A stretch of 64,000 nucleotides of DNA from Nigrospora sphaerica. Its lineage: Eukaryota; Ascomycota; Sordariomycetes; Amphisphaeriales; Apiosporaceae. The position numbers and the translations under genes were made by a program. The DNA is taken from the NCBI GenBank assembly GCA_018287875.1, contig JAGVVL010000017.1, positions 1,364,001-1,428,000 on the forward strand. Direction: 5' to 3'. Positions 60,301-64,000 of this stretch are shown in pieces (position 1 is the stretch's first letter; each line of letters starts with the position of its first letter). Under the pieces are notes generated by a model. That model did no database searches, was not told where the DNA came from, and was given only the letters and a program-made list of their open reading frames with translations.

Positions 60301-62278
60301 CGTCGTTGCCGAGAGCATTGACGACTTCTCCGAGTTAGTCGTGGATGTAATGAACATTGCCAATGAACTGATGCTGGACCGTCTCTCTCAGATCTGCCAG
60401 AAGGTCCTGGGCCGTTTCGGTACGTTCAACATGACTAACGCTAGGCTGACGGGCGGCTGGCTGACAGGGGCGCTTAGTTACGACTCGCAACATCTCCGTT
60501 CTCCTCAACCTCATTAGCCCTTGCTCCGTTACCGAGTTTAAAGACAAAGGGCTCGAGTACATTTGTTTACAGATGGAGTCCATGCTTGAAAACAAGTAAG
60601 TATCCCCTCAGTTGCGCATCGCCACAATGGACAATGCAGGCATGGAGATGCGTTCCCCGGGGCTTGAAGGGGCTGACCATGGCACAGTCTTTTAGACGGC
60701 CTTGACGAGGAGCTCCTACTCGAACTGGACCAGGTTGTTCGAGACAACCAACTGGCGCGTTGCCCATTTGCGAGGAGTGGAAGAGCCGACCTCCTCTTAC
60801 ACGAGCGGCATCCAGAGCTGGCGCAAGACATTGATGAAGAAAGGCGTCGACGGGTCAAAGCTATGGCTTACAAGGCTGCGCAGAAAGACGATGAGAAGAA
60901 ACTGTCGTCGTCATTCAAGACTCGCCTCGGTAGCTTGGACGACACCTCTGGCCTTTCTCCTACCCCCGAGAAGAGGAGAAAGGCGAAATCGGGACGGAAC
61001 GAACCTTTCAGTCCGGAATTGCGGCCAAGGGACTCGCAGGCCGACCTTATGTTTGCCATGGACGATGAAGCATCGCCAGGAATCGCGAGCCCGCTCTCCC
61101 CCTGCCCTCGGCCGCTGGACTCGAGCATCCGAGAGGAACTGGATCATCTGCCAACCTTGTCGGAGAGCTGGAATGACGAGAAGGGTAAATCATCTCTAGT
61201 TGCTGGCACCACTGCAGCCACTTCTTCCTACCTTGGTTCCAAAGGACCCGGGCAATCGATGAGACGGGTATCAAGTGGTGGCAGTCCATGGGCCTCTGCC
61301 GCTCTCCCGACAGCTAAACTGGGCTTGCGTGAAATCCTGGCCGAGTCCAAAACATCGCAATCAGCTCTTTCGGAAGGATTAGCAGCGGATAGGAAAGATG
61401 CCGCCAAGGTTGCTGCGCCCAGGATGTCACAGAAAGAACGAAAGAAATTCCTCCAGCAGCAGGCCGAGGAGGCTGCGCGCCAGGAAGTACATACAGCACA
61501 GCAGAAACAGGCCCCCTGGACACAGGTGGGCGATAATAGGGGTTCGCCGTGGCAAAGCACGCCAGCGCCACGGAAGACATCGGTTAAAAACGCCATGTCG
61601 TCGGATACACGAGCCTCTCTTGCGCCGCCAGTGGCAAAGTTTCTCGTAGCCGCTGAAACATCGAACGCACCGATTCCCCGGCGGGCCGCATCCCCCGACA
61701 CCCGCTTCTCGGGGCAAAACCGGTCGGGAACCGTCACGCCGCGCGGAGTCGTGGCACGTACCGACGGCGTGGCCACGGCGACGAAGACGACGCCGCAGGC
61801 GCAGGCGTCGCCGAACCACGCGCGCGAGAGCAAGCCCCTGATCCCCCACTCCAAGTCGTACATCCAGCGGCCGTCGCCGCACGCCGAGTCGCTCATCGGG
61901 CTTGGCCTCGCTGACATCATCGGTCAGCAGCGCCGGGAGCAGGAGATTGTCAAGGAGGCCGTCGCCAAGCGGTCGCTGCAGGAGATCCAGCAGGAGCAGG
62001 CCTTCCAGGAGTGGTGGGACCAGGAGAGCCGCCGGGCGCAGGAGGAAGAGGCGCAACGCACGGCGCGCGACAAGGGTCGCGAGGAGAAGAAGGGCGGCAG
62101 CCGACGCCGGGGCGGTCGCGGCGGCGGCGGCAAGCAGAAAGAAGCCGCACCGGCGACGCCGCACCGCGGCGGCGCCGGCGCCGCTGCGTCGCGGGCTGAC
62201 ACGGGGACCAACTTGGCGCCCACGGCGAACGCCAGGGGCCGGGGCCGGGGCCGGGACCGGAGGGGAGGGAAAGTATAG
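57374..62278 (+). CDS. IBtk-like protein: ankyrin, RCC1 and two BTB domains
   Basis: Exons 57374-60419, 60478-60595 and 60688-62278 (introns 58 and 92 nt) encode 1584 aa. I start at the ATG at 57374, because the frame upstream has no ATG. Order: ankyrin repeats (about 73-172; GLTLLLRAAS, GWNALHRALYNGNISIARLLL), an acidic linker, then an RCC1-type propeller (about 221-620; ELFTFGSNKNLSLGLGDEDD, NLYICGIGRGGRLGLGDENT, LWSWGLNTVSQLG). BTB 1 is near 750 and BTB 2 near 894 (GDAVLKLDGGEIPVHSALLC). After splicing comes VTEFKDKGLEYICLQMES, then a charged helical segment. The C-terminal ~450 residues are disordered with repeated SPW motifs and a Gly/Arg-rich end (RRRGGRGGGG, RGRGRGRD). The layout matches inhibitor of Bruton kinase-like proteins (fission yeast btb3), which are thought to act as Cul3 ubiquitin-ligase adaptors. 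The Gly/Arg tail may bind RNA; that is inference. Confidence 0.93.
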
Positions 62279-62894
62279 TAGGAGGGTGGGCATGCTTATA
62301 TATATATATATATCCATCGGGCGCGTCGGAGCACCGGGGCGCCGTGGCCCAAGTGGCACAACGCAGGGTGGACGAATGCATCAATGGAGTTCAGGCAGCC
62401 ATTCGGGCATGTGTGGCATGTACTTATAGGGGCTCGATTTTCCGGGAGGTAGTCGGTATTGACGATGTGTAGAATCCGCATCATGCAAAGAGGAAGTCCC
62501 AAGACCCATGAACAACCCCAGTCTTTCACTTGGCTCGATCCGGATCTTTCACATTGCAAAGGCGCTTCAGCGAGACCTTTGCGTGCCGGGAGAAAAGTCC
62601 AGTCGCGATCGAGACTGGTGGGGAGGTTGTGTGGTACGCAGCCACGCCGGACGCATTAAAGGGTGTATGCTACCTACCAATGAATTTACATAACGGCAAG
62701 GCAGTCCAGTCACGTGCCTCTCGTGTCGTTGCTGGGCCGTGAACAAATAACCAAACCAATCTCCCTGGCACATGTACCAAGTTGCATACCCCTTGGCCCC
62801 GTCTGCTTCGCTGTCGTCCCATCCTTACACATCTGTTGGAACCGCTCGTCCGACTCTGCTTTCTTGCTTGCTGGCCCTGCTGGTCCCTGCTGGC
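62279..62894. other. Convergent 3' region of the IBtk-like and nucleoporin genes
   Basis: 616 bases between two stop codons with no gene seen. The (TA)8 tract begins 19 bases after the IBtk-like stop. Confidence 0.55.
62297..62312. repeat. (TA)8 tract just after the IBtk-like stop codon
   Basis: Eight TA units beginning 19 bases after the stop at 62278. The position fits a TATATA-type 3'-end efficiency element as known in yeast; the function here is inference. Confidence 0.85.
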
Positions 62895-64000
62895 TCAGTG
62901 TCCGGCCAGGACAGTCTGATAATGCGCCCACGCGAGATTGCGGCTGTGCTTGAGCAGCACATCTTCTGTCAGTGGCAACTGGAGGATACGTTCGTGGTTC
63001 ATCTGCCGCGTCATAGTCAGCCTCAAGGTCTTCTTCTTGTTCGATCGGGGGGCACCGAGGCGCTGCAGCTTGTTCTGCTTACCTGTCCAAGCCTGGCCAA
63101 ATCACCAACCACGTTGGCCACAACGGCCGCCATATCCGTCAGGGCCGCGTACTCCATGATGCTGGCTTCAGGCGTGTTACCATGCATGGCGGGGAGGCCC
63201 TCCAACAGCCCGCTCACCAGCGCCGGCGGGGGGTGCTCGTGGCGGTGCTCGTAGTCGACGAGCTGAAGGAATGCCTTGTAGATTTCACCGCCCAGGTTCC
63301 ACTCCGCCACCTGCGACTGGCGCCCGTCAAACTGCCGCAGCAGGTTGGACAGCGCCTGGTACTCGCGCTCAATGATGGCCACGGGCGCAACCTCCTTGAT
63401 GAAGGTGTGGTGCGCTTCGGTGAAGGACTCGGCCCGAAGGAGACACTCCACTTCGCTGGCCGCGTCCTTCTTGACGCTGCGCATGTACAGGGCCTTCGCG
63501 TGCCAGATCCACTGCGCCGGCACCTTGAGCTTCTCAGTGAGGTAGCGGAAGCTCTCCGAGTGCTCGTCTCCGATCTGGCCGGCATGCCTGCTGAGGTGCT
63601 CCTGGATCGCCTTGGTCCGGGCCTGGGGCTCCGTAAGGTGCAGCAGAACGAAGGCGGCCTCCAGCCAGCTGCCTTCGTTGGTGAGTTGCGCCGCGAAGGA
63701 GATGGTCACAGCGTCGGCTTTTTCCTCGGCCCTGCTGCCAAACGAGACCTTGCCCGTGGCAGTCAGTGCCTGTCCTAGCTGCCAGCAAAGCCGGTAGTCT
63801 AGCGGCGAGAGCTGCGAGTTCTCGGGCCGTATGATGGACTCGAGGTCGGCCTCCTTGCTCGAACACAGCTGCAAAAGGCCCCAGAGCAAGTCTTGCCGCT
63901 GGTCCGCATCCGGGTCGTTCCAAATTCCCCGAATGCCGTGCTCGGCGAACCACGTGATGGGCGGCACCTCTTTCTCCTGCGTCACGTCGTCCCGGTACTT
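62895..64000 (-). CDS. Nup98-96-type nucleoporin, Nup96 C-terminal part (5' truncated by window edge)
   Basis: The frame runs off the right edge at 64000 and reads leftward as exon 64000-63083, then exon 63002-62895. The 80-nt intron has donor GTAAGC, branch site GCTGAC and acceptor CGGCAG. The visible 341 residues are alpha-helical solenoid sequence typical of the Nup96/Nup145C domain: ITWFAEHGIRGIWNDPDADQ, SQLSPLDYRLCWQLGQAL, then KVPAQWIWHAKALYMRSV. The stretch ECLLRAESFTEAHHTFIKEV and APVAIIERE are particularly Nup96-like. The protein should be part of the Y-complex scaffold of the nuclear pore. In most fungi this domain is made by autoproteolysis of a Nup98-Nup96 precursor; the upstream Nup98 part lies outside the window. 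Splicing gives the C-terminus NLAWAHYQTVLAGH. The retained-intron frame would end 19 residues after the splice site. Confidence 0.88.

Noticed and set aside
63003..63082. An 8- or 20-nt intron at the Nup96 splice site
   Set aside because: AG dinucleotides occur very close to the donor, but introns that short are not credible. The 80-nt intron has a proper GCTGAC branch site and keeps the frame.

Overview
The window is nuclear DNA of a filamentous ascomycete, most likely a GC-rich Sordariomycete (probably Hypocreales). The genes are monocistronic and carry short GT-AG introns of 47-222 nt. The families present (PTH11-like receptor, CFEM protein, fungal GH2 beta-galactosidase with a divergent sugar porter, 2-oxodicarboxylate carrier, DUF2456-like membrane protein, fungal IBtk-like protein) are typical of Pezizomycotina. 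The order-level placement is inference, because no marker gene is present. I saw no transposon ORFs, CRISPR array, rRNA or organelle DNA.

Layout: 0.8-2.8 kb, a seven-exon sugar porter. 5.0-5.5 kb, a small secreted protein built from nine in-phase 11-residue repeats. 6.1-7.1 kb (-), a HAD hydrolase. 7.7 kb, tRNA-Lys(CTT). 9.1-10.0 kb, a DUF2456-like membrane protein. 11.1-12.4 kb (-), a secreted pepsin-like protease. 13.1 kb (-), tRNA-Arg(TCG). 15.0-16.1 kb, an EEF2KMT/Efm3-like methyltransferase, convergent with a UDP-galactose transporter (16.6-18.2 kb, -). 21.4-24.3 kb (-), a 965-aa disordered fungal protein. 24.3-33.3 kb is a gene desert. 33.3-36.9 kb (-), a GH2 beta-galactosidase divergent from a lactose-permease-like porter (39.0-40.7 kb, +). 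41.7 kb, a single-TM protein. 43.5-44.3 kb, a CFEM protein with a hydrophobic C-terminus. 45.4 kb, a probable gene remnant. 50.8-52.2 kb, a PTH11/SAT4-type seven-TM protein. 53.5-55.2 kb (-), a mitochondrial 2-oxodicarboxylate carrier in 12 exons. 57.4-62.3 kb, an IBtk-like ankyrin/RCC1/BTB protein. 62.9 kb to the right edge (-), the C-terminus of a Nup98-96-type nucleoporin.

Functional links: the clearest unit is the beta-galactosidase/permease pair, arranged like the lacpA-bgaD divergent pair described in Aspergillus nidulans: one gene imports the disaccharide and the other hydrolyses it inside the cell. The remaining genes are housekeeping (UDP-Gal import into the Golgi, eEF2 methylation, mitochondrial 2-oxoacid exchange, nuclear pore) or surface and secreted functions. 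The most unusual coding object is the 11-mer-repeat secreted protein. All splice models were built by eye from GT-AG sites and frame continuity. Every multi-exon model gives a total length divisible by three, apart from the edge-truncated nucleoporin, whose splice keeps frame.
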